A DNA stretch of 64,000 nucleotides, taken from positions 9,672,001 through 9,736,000 of the forward strand of contig NC_045128.1 of assembly GCF_007655135.1 (NCBI RefSeq). The letters run 5' to 3'. The DNA comes from Punica granatum (lineage: Eukaryota; Streptophyta; Magnoliopsida; Myrtales; Lythraceae). The translations under genes were made by a program, and so were the position numbers. Shown here piece by piece: positions 12,388 to 24,240 of the stretch. Within the stretch, counting starts at the first letter, position 1. Each line of letters begins with the position of its first letter. The notes beneath the pieces were generated by a model. It was not told the DNA's origin, searched no databases, and was given only the letters and a program-made list of their open reading frames with translations.

Positions 12388-15300
12388 CACCTACACCTGA
12401 TCTATTCGATTGGCGGTAATGCCAAAAATTGCTATCAAATTCGTTTCTCTCCTCTTGATTACTTTCTTTTTGTAATTAAAAATTTTCCTCTTGATTACCT
12501 TCTTTTGAATTTGCTGATTTCTGTTCCCAGTTAATTGCAATAGGAATGATTATTTCCTTTTGATAGGAGCAATTTTCGGTCAATGCTACCATACCCAATG
12601 ACCATTACAAAGTAATGGAGTTTAAAGATAACAGATTTAAACAGTCTTCCCTCTTACCCAAAAAGGGCCGGCACCGAAAAGAAAAAAACATCCTTTTTCT
12701 CTTCTCATTTGGCATTCAAATCTCATTTATAGTGCAATTAGTGGGTAAAATATTATATATTCGCATAGCTCCGATCGATCAATGTGCTTTATCTCATGGT
12801 TTGTTATTCAGAGGGAAGCAAATCGAGTAATTCATTGAGATGGACAAGAGAGCTCTGCACTTTAGGGGGAGTTGTTCAGTCCCTTTGTTGGAAAACTTTC
12901 GTTGGAGACTTACATGTGCTCGGTGATTTTGCCTCTATAATTTTCAAGTTCTTTTTTTTTTTTCCAGGTTGAAAGTCCGTGACAACAACCGGAGTGATCA
13001 ACATTTAATTGGAACCACCAGATTAATGAAGTCTTGGATTTGACCAATACAGATGTATCACAATCTCCTCGGATTTGGATCTTTAGTGTGTGAGTTAGAA
13101 GTGAAACTATTTGTTGATTTTTTTTATTAAAGATGCATAAATTTGATGTATAATATTTCCCTTAAATTGTTCATTTTACTTCTTACATTTGGTACACAGA
13201 TTTAATCAGTAACTTTACATGGTGCTCTATTAGATGCCTGAGAAGCTAAATCTTCGTTTGTCCAAGTGCCAAGATAGTACATGTAAGTTCGATTTGTCTA
13301 TAGTATTTTCCATGATTGTAACTTGATTGCATTCGTCTGTTTTACTTTTTTAAAAGATATATTTTGAAATTGTTATTATTATTATTATTTTTACTGGAAT
13401 TCACCAAGCTGAAATTTTGAAGACCAATCGCGACAAGAAAATTAACCATTCAGAATACAAAGAATATTTATTTTAACTATTTTAAGACAATTACAGCCCG
13501 TGGATTTTTGTTTTTCAGCAGATATGTAATCTCTTTTCACATGTTGAGTGTTGATGATAAACATACATACATATTGTTATTAATTCTTTTAGTAATATTA
13601 GTATATAGTTATATAGAACATTACAATTTCTTTGTGTAAATGATTATGGGTTAAGAAAATGGTGAGGTGTTTAGCAATTTTAGCATTTTTCTTTGAAATC
13701 CATACAAGAATCTAAATATTTTTTCTTATAAAAAATAAAACATCCAAGCTGATTATTTTAAGAATTTTAGTATTGCAATTTATTGTTTGGAAATATAATG
13801 TTAAAAAATATGTGACAAAAATAATTTAAAAATCGAAAAAATTTATTTATACATAAATAAATTTAAAAATTAATTTGAGAATTTTTAATTTAATATAATA
13901 TACTTAAAAATTTATTTAAAGATTTAATGGAGATTTAAATAAAATCTCTTCATATGTTACATATAAAGGTTATTGATAAAAGGATGAGAAGAAAACCTGT
14001 GCATGGCACGAGCGAAAAGCTTGTAAACTATATAAATAGAAAGAAAACATGGGTAACGGAGTTAGAGCGCGTGGAGCTCACTGCCAAACCAGGAAATGAC
14101 TCTGAATAATAATAGCTAACGGGGAAATACAGAATAACTAGCTTTTCATTTTTTGTGAGCGTTGCATGGATTCGTTTTCATATATCTTCATATCATTTAT
14201 TATGGTAATTACTTACATTTTCAAGCACCAATTTCTTATTAAAAATATGAATAATTATTAATTATTAAATATATTTTACAAATAATAACCTTCATCAATT
14301 TTTATGTTATAAATTAGAGTATTTAGTTATTATTATAATAATTTAAACTAAATCCTTTAATAAATATATGTCTTATTTTTAAATAAACCATTAATATAGA
14401 TATGTTGCATATATTAAGTTTGGTAATTAGGATAAAATTTTGCATCATTTTTTTTAACATTGTTTAAGTTTTATTTTTATTTTATTTGTAAATTTACATT
14501 CTAGCTTTATGTCATAATATATAGCGGGACGATTTTTTTTATAACTTGAATACACTATCAATTAATTTCTTTGTAATGTATATATCATTTGCAGTCAATA
14601 TATGTATATGTATATGTTCATTTTAATATACACATGCATATATATAAATATATATAATTTCTTCCAACACTTAGTCTGAATTTTAAAATATTTATTTACC
14701 TCTTAACTCAATAAAATATTTTCAATATTGAACTTAAGTTTCATATGAGAATGAATTAATAAAATTAGATTAATTTTCAATGCTTCAATAAATATTTTCA
14801 ATTAACGGTCTCACTTATTGTACATTATGTATTTAATTAGTTGTTCCATATTACATACTTACACAAATTTGATAACACATTATTGAGATATGAAATTTTA
14901 TGACACCCTTATTTCAAATATTTAATTTTTTATGCACAATAAGTTGATATATTATAATAGTAAATGTGATAAATTATTTCAAATCATCTCGTTAATTTTT
15001 TACATAATTTATTTTTATTTTTTACATTACAATGAGTTGATATATTTTAAAGTATCTCGTTAATATCTTAGAAAATATATTTTAATAATTTTATTTCATT
15101 AATTAGAAAGCATTTTTTGTTAAACAAGTCAATAGATTGGGACGTGGATATAGATTGGGATAAGACGGTGACTTTTCTTAAGACGGTGGTGGCTCTGGCA
15201 TTCGCCGTGTCTCTTGCATTCCTCTTTCTCTATTTCTCTTTTCAAGGGGAGAGAGAGGCGATCATTAACTATTCACGCAGAAAATAAGGTCACCAGCAAC

Positions 15301-15637
15301 TTTGATGGCAGTAATGACCTCATTGGGATTACTGTGGCCGGCATTGGGCTACCACCACCCTATCTCCCATCCTCAGCTTCATTTTCTAATTTTTGAAATT
15401 TCCCATAATTATATTTTGAATTAATCAAAAAATAATTAATTTATGAGTGCACTAGTCAGTTCATACTGATTGGCCTCAACAATAATTTGATACGACATTA
15501 TATTCCCTCTTTACCTAGATAATTTAATTCATAGGAAAGAAGTTTAAAACTAGCTCAAAATATATCCCGTTATAAAGACCAAATTGATGTTGAAATAAAA
15601 TTTAATTGCGGAATAAGTTGAGTATGTTCGTTGTCTG
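12385..15637. other. AT-rich intergenic DNA, no gene seen
   Basis: Very AT-rich, especially 13700-15120. Near 13995-14025 a CTGTGCATGGCACGAGC block resembles the short GC-core motif of some plant non-autonomous elements (possibly Helitron-like), but ends could not be placed. The short open frames at 12615-12972 and 15214-15396 have no recognisable product. Confidence 0.35.
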
Positions 15638-15678
<41 letters not shown>

Positions 15679-15679
15679 T
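15638..15679. repeat. (ATA)n-(TTA)n palindromic microsatellite
   Basis: An AAT-phase triplet run meets an ATT-phase run head to head, giving a perfect AT-only palindrome of about 40 bp that could extrude as a cruciform. Confidence 0.85.
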
Positions 15680-15921
15680 ACTAATTGCTCCACCACAACC
15701 CATTACCATTCCCAAACTGATGAAAATAGCCCCCGGAGAGGCTAATTCTACAAGAACGATTTCGTTTTAGCTACAGATGAGGAATAACAAGAAGGATATT
15801 CTGGTACTTTGATAAATTATTATCCAAAAGTTTTGATCGGAAGTTCACCTGATTCACGTGAGTGACATTTTCTAATTTGTTAAATTAGTTAATTAATTTT
15901 TTTTGTTACATTAGTTAATTA

Positions 15922-16076
15922 TTTTTTTCAACGACAAAGGAGATCCAAAATCTAGTACAAAAAAGAGAACTACTAAATAACTAATAAAGGACTATATGTA
16001 GTCCCATTAGATATCAAACCTACGATATTTAAATCAACAGGCAATGATGTGTGTTACTGCGTTACACAGTCTTTTG
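15922..16076 (-). mobile_element. tRNA-derived SINE, - strand, with 12-bp target-site duplication
   Basis: On the reverse strand the head reads GTGTAACGCAGTAACACAC (A-box region), then TAGGTTTGATATC (B-box region), a CCTTTATTAG block, GGATCTCCTTTGTCG and an A-rich tail. It is flanked by the same 12 bases, ATTAGTTAATTA, at 15910-15921 and 16077-16088, as expected for target-primed insertion. This is the best-bounded member of the family in the window. It needs a LINE partner for mobility; none was recognised nearby. Confidence 0.75.
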
Positions 16077-17070
16077 ATTAGTTAATTAGGAGATGTCAAA
16101 ATGGATTGAAGATGAAAGGAGACTCCATGGTCAAATTAAGGAAAATGAAAATTTAAAATGAGGAAATGGAAGTTTTCTTTTAAAAAGTAGCCACCTATTT
16201 TATCTTATACTTCTATTCATGTCTACATATTAGGGCAAAATGGTGAAACGTGACAAACGTCTAATCATCATGAACCTGTGTAATCAGCAACCGTTGTTGA
16301 ATTTGGAATACCGAACATCTTATTTCTTAGTTGTATCACATTGCGCATGCAACAGATGTATAAGATGCTTTTTCTGCAATTCTAAGCCTTTAGATATTCA
16401 TCAACTTAGAAAGCTCTCGAGTTTCTTATACTAATATTTTGGATTACTCAACATGTATGTTAGTTTTATTTTTCGATTATAAAGGAGGTCCAGAGATATA
16501 ATACGGAGAAACGTAAATTTTATTTTTCGATTACAAAGGAGGTCCAGAGATATAATACGGAGAAACGTAAAGTGAAATGAATTTGGGGTGCAGGAAGTTC
16601 CCCTAACAAGATATTCATATTTCTCATGTGTCATTCACCCACTGCTGAATCATTGCGCGAAGTAATGAAATGCCCAACAGAGATTAAAATCTGAAAAACA
16701 TAGCCAAAGCAGTTTAACTTAACTAGAATTAATGTAGAAACAGTGAAAAGATTTGGACCTAATAGTAATCAATAAACCAGATTAACCCCTACACGATCAT
16801 TGTTGGACTAAAGTCCATCTATAGTGAGTTAGAGAAATAACCCTTGCTGAAATTGCGAGCCAGAGTCCGTACTCAACCTTGATGAGTTGTACCTTTATCA
16901 TCGCGTCATAAGGTGCCATACTCTCTCTTTCTCAAGAAATTAAAGTAATAAGTAGGATCCTTGTAAAGCTGCAATTTGATGTTTCAGGATGCTCTCGCAA
17001 TATATACGGAATCGTCTTATGTTTATTTTACTGATGTTTGTCTCTTTCTCTTGATACATTGAAATATGGA
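16077..17070. other. Intergenic region with a 54-bp tandem duplication
   Basis: Positions 16464-16517 and 16518-16571 are near-identical 54-bp copies. Each contains a block like the reverse complement of the SINE tail (TTTTTCGATTA then AAAGGAGGTCC), so this may be duplicated SINE debris. Nothing else is supported. Confidence 0.5.
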
Positions 17071-18400
17071 GGTTCTTTTTTTTTCTTGAAAGGTAACGAG
17101 GATCCTTCATTGATATTTAAATGGATATAGCGGTCCACAATAAAAGTAGATACAGAGAAAAATAACTAAGCACTAAACATAAATTACAAGAGCATGACAC
17201 TTGTTTGGTCCGCTGGATGAATTACAAAGGAAATAAAACTTAAAAAGTCACAACAAGTAAGAACATTACAATTGTAGTAAGCCATCCCGAAACTAATAAT
17301 CTCGATCAACCACCTTCCTGCAACAATTCAACCACAGACCCCAGTGAAAACTGAGAAGGAGGATCCCAGTCCATTAATCTGTGGTGAATTTCTATGTCCG
17401 TTGTAGGAAATAGAGTAGGAAGGATACCTTGGATTGATATCGGCGCGTAGGCTCCCACCACAGATTGCAATTCCAACTAGAATTGCAACCCTTGTCGTGA
17501 TGGGTGGGGGTATTGTCGATGTAAAAGGTAGCGGAATGACTGAAGACAAGAAGTCGCCATAGGAGAGGAGAAAATTGGATCAGTGCACGCGCGCGGGGAG
17601 GTGAAGAATACCCCAGCTCTGATTGGAAGATGGCACATCAGGTCGGTCATGAATCCAATCCTAAACTTGTCCGAACCATCTCGAACATAACTTGACCTGA
17701 TCCGAACGTAGCCCACATTGACCCAAACCTAGCGCGACTCGAACGGCCGTAACATACAATAGGTTTCAGCTCTAGGATTGGTTGGACCGTCAAAAAGAGG
17801 GAGCACGACCTCTGGGAGGGAGCGGGAGGCCTCCACCATCAGGGCTTCACCATGCCGCTGAATGGAGATGAGGTGAGGCCCACTGCCACAACCTGGAGAG
17901 CCCATTCCACCTACCACATGTTTGAGCTGCCATCCGAAGGAGAGAAGGCCTAGTCTCATCGTGAGGAGACCAACACCGTGAGGGTCCCACTGGATCTGAG
18001 CCACCACGATGAAGAAAATAGTCAGACAGAGAAAGACGGACTCAAGTCGTCGAGAAGGAGACGGTGATGTCCTCACCATGTCGGAGTCGGACATAATCGC
18101 ATCCAAACACCGTCAGCATCGATCCAAAAAAAAAAAAACAGAGAGTCGGAAAAAGAGTGGAGTGAGGGGGCATCGGGAAAACTAAGACCACAAGAGGGTA
18201 GAGAAGGGTCTTAGCTTTCCGATGGTGGGGGCAGGGTGCCCGACGCGCCCGATGGAGGTCAGATGCGCCAAGCAAAGCTGCTGCAATGAGGATTTCGGTC
18301 TCTGGGCGAAAGGTGGGAGGTGGGGAGAAGGGAATATCAAGGATATGTTAGGAGCAATAGATCTCCTATGCATGTCATGTTGATTATATTATGCAAAGGG
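17071..18400 (-). other. Unrecognised GC-richer segment, possible retroposed sequence on the - strand
   Basis: The region is clearly GC-richer than its neighbours at about 17330-18340. On the reverse strand it would end at about 17075 in an A-run after CGTTACCTTTCAAG, which suggests a polyadenylated retroposed copy. Open frames of up to 125 codons exist on the - strand (for example 18106-17729), but I recognise no domain and they look like by-products of base composition. Confidence 0.3.
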
Positions 18401-19352
18401 ATTAATGTACCTTTTTTTTTTTCTCCCTATAAATGTAAGCTAGTTTTGGATAAAATAATTCATCCCATAAAAAAGGAAGCAGTGTAATGACGCATAGGAG
18501 TATTAAATTTAGAATTTTTTAACTTTTATTGTGGGATTATTAGTACCATTTATTAGCTAATTATATGTATCAAGTCCATAAAGCCTCATTTAAAACCAAA
18601 AAACCGAGAACATAAAAGAACTACTATTCATTTATTTGGCAATTTCCACGGCATGTTTGGTTGGGCGGAATTCGAAATCCGACTCCGCCCCAATTCTGTA
18701 TGGACCTGCATTTGGAATTCCCCACATAAATGTCAGATTCCCAATTCTGACCCATCCAAGAATATGTCAAAAAATCGAAACACCAATGTGCCCTTCACTG
18801 TTGATCAAATTTAGGATTTCTACCAGTCCTTCCAAACCCACAGCCACCATCTGCCACCGCCGCTGGGCCGTCGCACCTCCGCCTCCATTTTCGACACTCG
18901 ACTGACCTCTTCTGACCGGTCTTGGCATGTTGAGGCCTCTGGCCTCGACGAGGCTTTATTTCACCGGCATGGATGAGATTCGACCGGTGGGAGGTCTATC
19001 GAAACCTTAACCAGACAAATATCAATAGGACGAGGCTCGTCGAGGGCCCTTCAGCTCGCCCTGGGCTCACGAGCACAGGGCGACCACGAGCTGAGGTCAC
19101 CAACCCCACGACGAGGCCCATCAACGACAAGCATGTTTCTCTCACTACGGCTACAATTCGCTCTCTACGAGACCACGGCTCTCGAGTCTCGGCTCGACCC
19201 AACCAAGGCCTCGCGCCCTAGGCTAACCATAGGGATAAACCGCGAACCCAGATGTGGGGGTCACGAGCCCTCGTGGCTCCACAACCATGGGATCATCGTG
19301 GCTTGTTATCAGCTGCTATACAAAGAAGATGAACAATGGCCCATATATTTTT
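18401..19352. other. Unrecognised GC-richer intergenic segment
   Basis: About 18640-19300 is GC-richer and has short overlapping frames on both strands with no recognisable protein. The left edge (TGTTTGGTTGGGCGGAATTC, about 18654) is loosely mirrored by about 21353-21405, so this and the composite foldback inside could belong to a larger decayed element. I could not confirm ends. Confidence 0.25.
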
Positions 19353-21144
19353 GGAAAAATAGTCCCATATAACACAATTTTTACCTTATTTTCACTTCCT
19401 AACACGTTTTTAAAAGTGATCACAATCTTCAACAAATTACCGCTTTATTCCCGAATCTAACACACCGTTAAACTCCGTCTAAAAATTGTTAAACACCGTT
19501 AGACGAAGTTTAACGGTGTGCTAGATCCGAAAATAAAATGGTGATTCGTGCTAGATCGTGACAACTTTTAAAAACGTGTTAAGAAGTAAAAATAAGGTAA
19601 AAATTGTGCTACATGGAGCTATTTTCTAAAAAAAATATTTACCACTCTTTTCGGTGTTCTGATTTTGATACCTTTTGTGAACCGTACAATCTTAAAATGA
19701 GGTGAAACTTTTACCCCATGTTCCCGATGTTATTATAAAGCTCTACACAAATTTTTAGATTTTTCTGGGTGGTGAATATTCAGATAAAAAATATTTACCT
19801 CTTTTTTTGGTGTTGTGATTTAGATAGCTTTTGTGAATCGTCCGATCTCAAAACGAGGTGAAACTTTTACCCCACATTCCTAATATTATTATAAAGCTCC
19901 ATACAAAATTTTTTTCAGAGCGGTGAATTTTCAAATAAAAAATAATTACTCTTCTTTTCGGTGCTCTGATTTTGATAGTTTTTGTGAACTATCCGATCTC
20001 AAAATGAGATAAAATTTTTATCCATGTTCCTAACATTATTATAAAGCTCCTCACAGATTTTCAGATTTTTCTGGGCCATGAATCTTCAGATAAAATATAT
20101 TTACCCATTTTTTCGATGTTTTGATTTTGATATTTTTGTGAATCGCCCGACTTCAAAATGAGATGAAACTTTTACCTCATGTTCCTGATGTTATTATAAA
20201 GTTCCACACAAATTTTCATATTTTTATGGGTGGTGAATCTTCAGATAAAAAATATTTACCTCTTTTTGATTTAGATAGCTTTTTTGAATCGTCCGATCTC
20301 AAAACGAGGTGAAAATTTTTTACCCCACGTTTCTGATATTATTATAAAGATATGTACAAAATTTCTAAATTTTTTGGCGGTGAATCTTCATATAAAAAAT
20401 AATTACCATTCTTTTCGGTACTATGATTTTGATATTTTTTTGAACCGTCCGATCTCAAAACGAGATGAAACTTTTTTCCCATATTCCTAACATTATTATA
20501 AAGCTCCTCACAGATTTTCATATTTTTCTGGACAATGAATCTTCAGATAAAATATGTTTACCTATCATTTCGGTGTTCCGATTTTGATAGTTTTTGTGAA
20601 TCGTTCAATCTCAATACGAGATGAAACTTTTACCCCATGTTTTGGATATTATTATAAAGCTCCACACAGATTTTCAGATTTTTCTGGGCTGTGAATCTTC
20701 AGATAAAAAATATTTACTCTTTTTTCGGTATTCTGATTTTGATAGTTTTTGTGAATCGTCCGATCTCAAAAATAGCTTAAACTTTTAACCCATGTTCTTG
20801 ATATTATTATAAAGCTCCACAATAATTTTCAAATTTTTCTAAGAGGTGAATCTTTAAATAAAAAAAAAAAGAAAAATAGCTTCATATAGCACAATTTTAC
20901 TTTATTTTCACTTCCTAGCATGTTTTTAAAAGTTGCCACGATCTAGCACGAATCACCATTTTATTCCCAGATCTAGCACACCGTTAAACTCCGTCTAACA
21001 GTGTTTAACGGTTTTTAGACGGAGTTTAACGGTGTGCTAGATCCGGGAATAAAATAGTGATTCGTGCTAGATCGTGACAACTTTTAAAAACGTGCTATGA
21101 AGTAAAAATAAGATAAAAACTGTGCTATATGGGGCTATTTTCCC
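19353..21144 (+). mobile_element. Composite Mutator-type foldback element carrying a 155-bp satellite
   Basis: The whole 1,792-bp unit is bounded by the perfect 9-bp direct repeat TATATTTTT at 19344-19352 and 21145-21153, typical of Mutator-like transposition. Its outer ends are inverted (GGAAAAATAGTCCCATATA and the complement of ATATGGGGCTATTTTCCC). Each end, about 19353-19632 and about 20873-21144, is itself a near-complete palindrome of about 275 bp containing AACACCGTTAGAC/GTTTAACGGTGTG-like cores. Between them lie about eight copies of a satellite of about 155 bp. No transposase is present, so it is non-autonomous. A related inverted unit lies at 45223-46482. Confidence 0.75.
19640..20870 (+). 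repeat. About eight tandem copies of a ~155-bp satellite
   Basis: The marker ATTATTATAAAG recurs at about 19737, 19893, 20043, 20198, 20346, 20500, 20656 and 20811, giving spacings of 148-156 bp. Each unit also holds a CGTCCGATCTCAAAA-like block, a GAAACTTTTACCCC block and a GTGAATCTTCAGATAAA block. Units differ from one another by several percent, so the array is not freshly amplified. Confidence 0.9.
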
Positions 21145-21352
21145 TATATTTTTTTGAAAAATTTTACATTACTTTAATTTTTAGAAAGGCAGGGGTATAG
21201 ATGTCGTTTTGTTTTGTAACATATTGTATTATTCGTTTATTCCAATCGATCGAATATAAAATTTCGAGTACCAGTTTTGTTATTCCCTCTAAGCAAACAA
21301 GCAATTTTTTTTTAGAATTTAAAATTCATTTCCTAAAATTCATTATTTGTCA

Positions 21353-21710
21353 ATTCTAATCCCCATTATTTCATTCTAGCAAATCAAACGCCACGTTATT
21401 GTCTGGAATCTGATCTCTTCCAAGCTTTTTGGGGGGTGGGATTGAGAGTAGTAAAAGAGATATATAGATGATCCTAATCATCATCTCATGAGCCACTTGC
21501 TTGCTTGCATGGATTGATTCTTATTATTCTAATCCCCTTAATTTCATTCTACCAAATTAAATGTCGTTATTATAAGGAATCCGATCTCTTCCTAGATTTT
21601 TGGGGTGGGATTGGGAGTAGTAAAAGAGATATATAGATGATCCCCATCGTCATCTCATGAGCCACTTGCTTGGTTGCACGGATTTATTCTTATTATTCTC
21701 TTGGACGTCT
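21353..21710. repeat. ~172-bp tandem duplication
   Basis: A unit running from ATTCTAATCCCC through GATCTCTTCC, AGTAAAAGAGATATATAGATGATC and CTCATGAGCCACTTGCTTG occurs at about 21353 and again at about 21525. A single related copy is found at about 49480-49560. Confidence 0.75.
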
Positions 21711-23400
21711 ACGTGCTTCTTGATGTGGCGTGAAACACAACACGCTACCAAAAACCATGGTGAATATGAATTTAATATAAGAAAATGAATAAGTAATAAA
21801 CAAATACAAGTAATTCCATTAACGAGAATCGAATTAGAATTGATCTTTTATAAGCAAGGATGTGTCGCCACTAATTAAAATGTTGATGTAATTACTTGAC
21901 TAAAGGATGTAAAATTAGCATAATAGAATCTAATACGGTTGGTTTGGTGATTAAAGGGTGTGCCCGGAGAGCCAAATTCAAATCATGCTTCGGATGCTAA
22001 ACAAGATAATACTCCATCTCGGACCATCTGCATGGCCTGTGGCTAGACTCACTTGTCCCGTGAGCTTACTGTGTTTACGTGGATCATAGAAATAATCGGG
22101 CAAAAATTGAACACTCTTATTAATGAAGTTAAGCTTGATTTAATATGATTTAGTTTGATTTGAGGAGGTGAAGACAAAAGTAGTTACGAAAAGTATGTGA
22201 GAGAATTTGAAGAAGAAGATAAAAAAGTAATAATAGTATTATTGAATTGAATAAAAAATGTTAAAATTGAGGAAAATATATTGAATAATTGAGAGAATTT
22301 AGTATTAAAAATTTAATTTTAATAATAGATTAAAAAAAGTATGATAAAGAATTTGAAGAAATAAATAAATAAATAATGATTATGTTGTTATATTGCGAGA
22401 AAAATAAAGTAATATTAAGTAAAGTCATATTAATTTTAAAATATAAATTCATCAAAATATTTTTGCCATTGGACACCTAAGGTCATGAGAATTGTTGCCT
22501 AACTAATAGTTAATAGATCATCGCGTAGCCAAAATAGATTTTGAAACTATATGCCGGTACAATATTTATCTTTGACCTGCCCACATGTTTTGACTTTTGA
22601 TCCCCACCTAGATTTCCTTTTCTTTTTTCCTTTCCCTTTATAATAGAAAAGTGTTTTTAATATTTTCTTTCCATTGCAAAGGAGACTAATGACCTAATAT
22701 AATAAAATAAAAATTTAAATAGTTAATAAATAGGTATAAATATCCCTAAAATGAGAATTGAACTTGCGATTTCTTGATTAACTGGTGAGAACATACGCAA
22801 ATTAATTTTCATAAGGGGAGCATACAAAGGCCATAGGTTGCATGCAATGTGCTTAAAAGTTAATCAATTAAGTGTTAAAAAGTTAGTCGTAAGTTAATTA
22901 TAAGGGAAGATGAAAAGAGTTAATAACCACTTAAAGAGTACATAACAAAAGTTGACTTAATGAAATCAGCCATTTTTTACTTATTAGTGCTTTTTATCCC
23001 TCACAAAACATCTTTCCATCCGTATCATTCATCTTCTCTTTCTATACATCTCTCTTCTTAACTAATTAAATGCTTAATATTTAAGCACTTAAATTTATCA
23101 AGAACCACCCCGAGATTCTTTGTGCCAATGCTTCATTCTGGAACAGTTTGTGTTACCATGATTAAGCAACGTAAATTGAGTGCAGTCAATTAGCTCAGGG
23201 AAACAGAAATTAATGAGCTCAAAATTCATGTGACGATGATTTTCTTTTGTTGGGCAAAAGCGAATTAATGGCCGACTTTAACTGTCTTCAAAGCTAAATT
23301 TGAGCAGGATAAACTTCACTTTTTTCATTGGACATCGTCAACGGGCACAACAAAAATTTCAACATGCTGCCCAGGATTTCGATGAGCAATATTATAGAAT
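21390..23400 (+). repeat. Old segmental duplicate of 49480-50660
   Basis: Ordered matching blocks in the same direction link this stretch to 49480-50660: CATGAGCCACTTGCTTG, CGTGCTTCTTGATGTGGCG, CACTAATTAAAATG, AAAATATTTTTGCCATT, CATGCAAT, and GAGT-CA-TCAATTAGCT near 23180 and 50470. Blocks are separated by indels, so the duplication is old. No gene is seen in either copy. Confidence 0.6.
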
Positions 23401-23815
23401 AAGGTTACCGAAGAATCAGTCTTTTTTTATTAGCATGACCACGTATTTGCCGTCTTCTTAAGAACATATACCTTTCTAGTATATATAGATTTTGGAAGGC
23501 CCGTCTCTGGTCTCGAATGAGAAATCAATGATCTCAAACTGGTCACTTTTTTGAAAATTTGGTGGACTATTTTTGAAATATATTTTCCATTTGTGATTAT
23601 ACACGTGCAAGAAGGAAAAGGCCAAGAGCCAAAGAACTCCTGATAATGGCAAAGAGACCAAGATATGATGAGCCAGATGTACCGATCCGTCAGGCTCAGG
23701 ATTGATCTTTGATAATGTGTCAGATCATATTGTCTTTTATCATATTTTATCCATAAGACAGGGAAAATATTCTTATGAATAGGCTTTTGAATGATTAAGG
23801 AAATGCATCCGTTAG

Positions 23816-23859
23816 AACGAAGGGAATTGAACCCGTGCATGGTGGATTCACAATCCACT
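23816..23859 (-). pseudogene. trnH: Plastid-type trnH-GUG fragment (organelle DNA insert)
   Basis: On the + strand the 44 bases starting AACGAAGGGAATTGAACCC and ending CACAATCCACT match the 3' two-thirds of plastid (or plastid-derived mitochondrial) tRNA-His read in reverse, including the GTG anticodon as CAC in TTCACAATCC. Two or three bases differ from the usual plastid sequence. The acceptor stem, D-arm and all flanking plastid sequence are missing, so it cannot make a tRNA. Nuclear tRNA-His has a different sequence. Confidence 0.7.
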
Positions 23860-24240
23860 CAGAATGTCAACAATTTGTGTGGATAATCAACCCTATGAAA
23901 ATTGTTATGGCCTACAGACGTCTTATAGTTGAAAAATTGTTCCTCCTGATATAGTCTTTGGTTACATGAGTTTTTCGAGGTTCGAGTCTATAAAACGTAA
24001 CTTTCCTCATGCTTAAATGACAAAACAGATGCAGATAGAAGCAACATGATGTAGGGAACTGACTCAATTAAAAAATCAAGACAAAACTACAGAAAAAGAA
24101 TTCAGCATGATAAAGAGATTATTACTGTGGAATTATGGGCACTCTATTAATAAGTATTAAGGTTTTTATTTTATTGTACGATACCTATGTCCCTCTCTTG
24201 TGGCAAAAAAAAAAGAAGACAAAACCACTTATATAAATTA

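Noticed and set aside
9440..14030. Possible Helitron ends around GTGCAT-GCACG motifs near 9465 and 14000
   Set aside because: No matching 5' TC and 3' hairpin-CTRR pair could be placed.
17328..18373. Several overlapping - strand frames in GC-richer DNA
   Set aside because: They overlap each other in different frames, as expected from base composition; no motif or homologue recognised.
19640..20870. Regularly spaced repeats that could suggest a CRISPR array
   Set aside because: Units of ~155 bp repeat along their whole length with no unique spacers, and the sequence is plant nuclear DNA; this is a satellite.
23430..23858. 142-codon open frame on the - strand
   Set aside because: It runs through the trnH scrap and AT-rich DNA, lacks any recognisable domain, and has no sign of conservation.
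23816..23859. Functional tRNA-His gene
   Set aside because: Only the 3' two-thirds is present; the acceptor stem partner and D-arm are absent.
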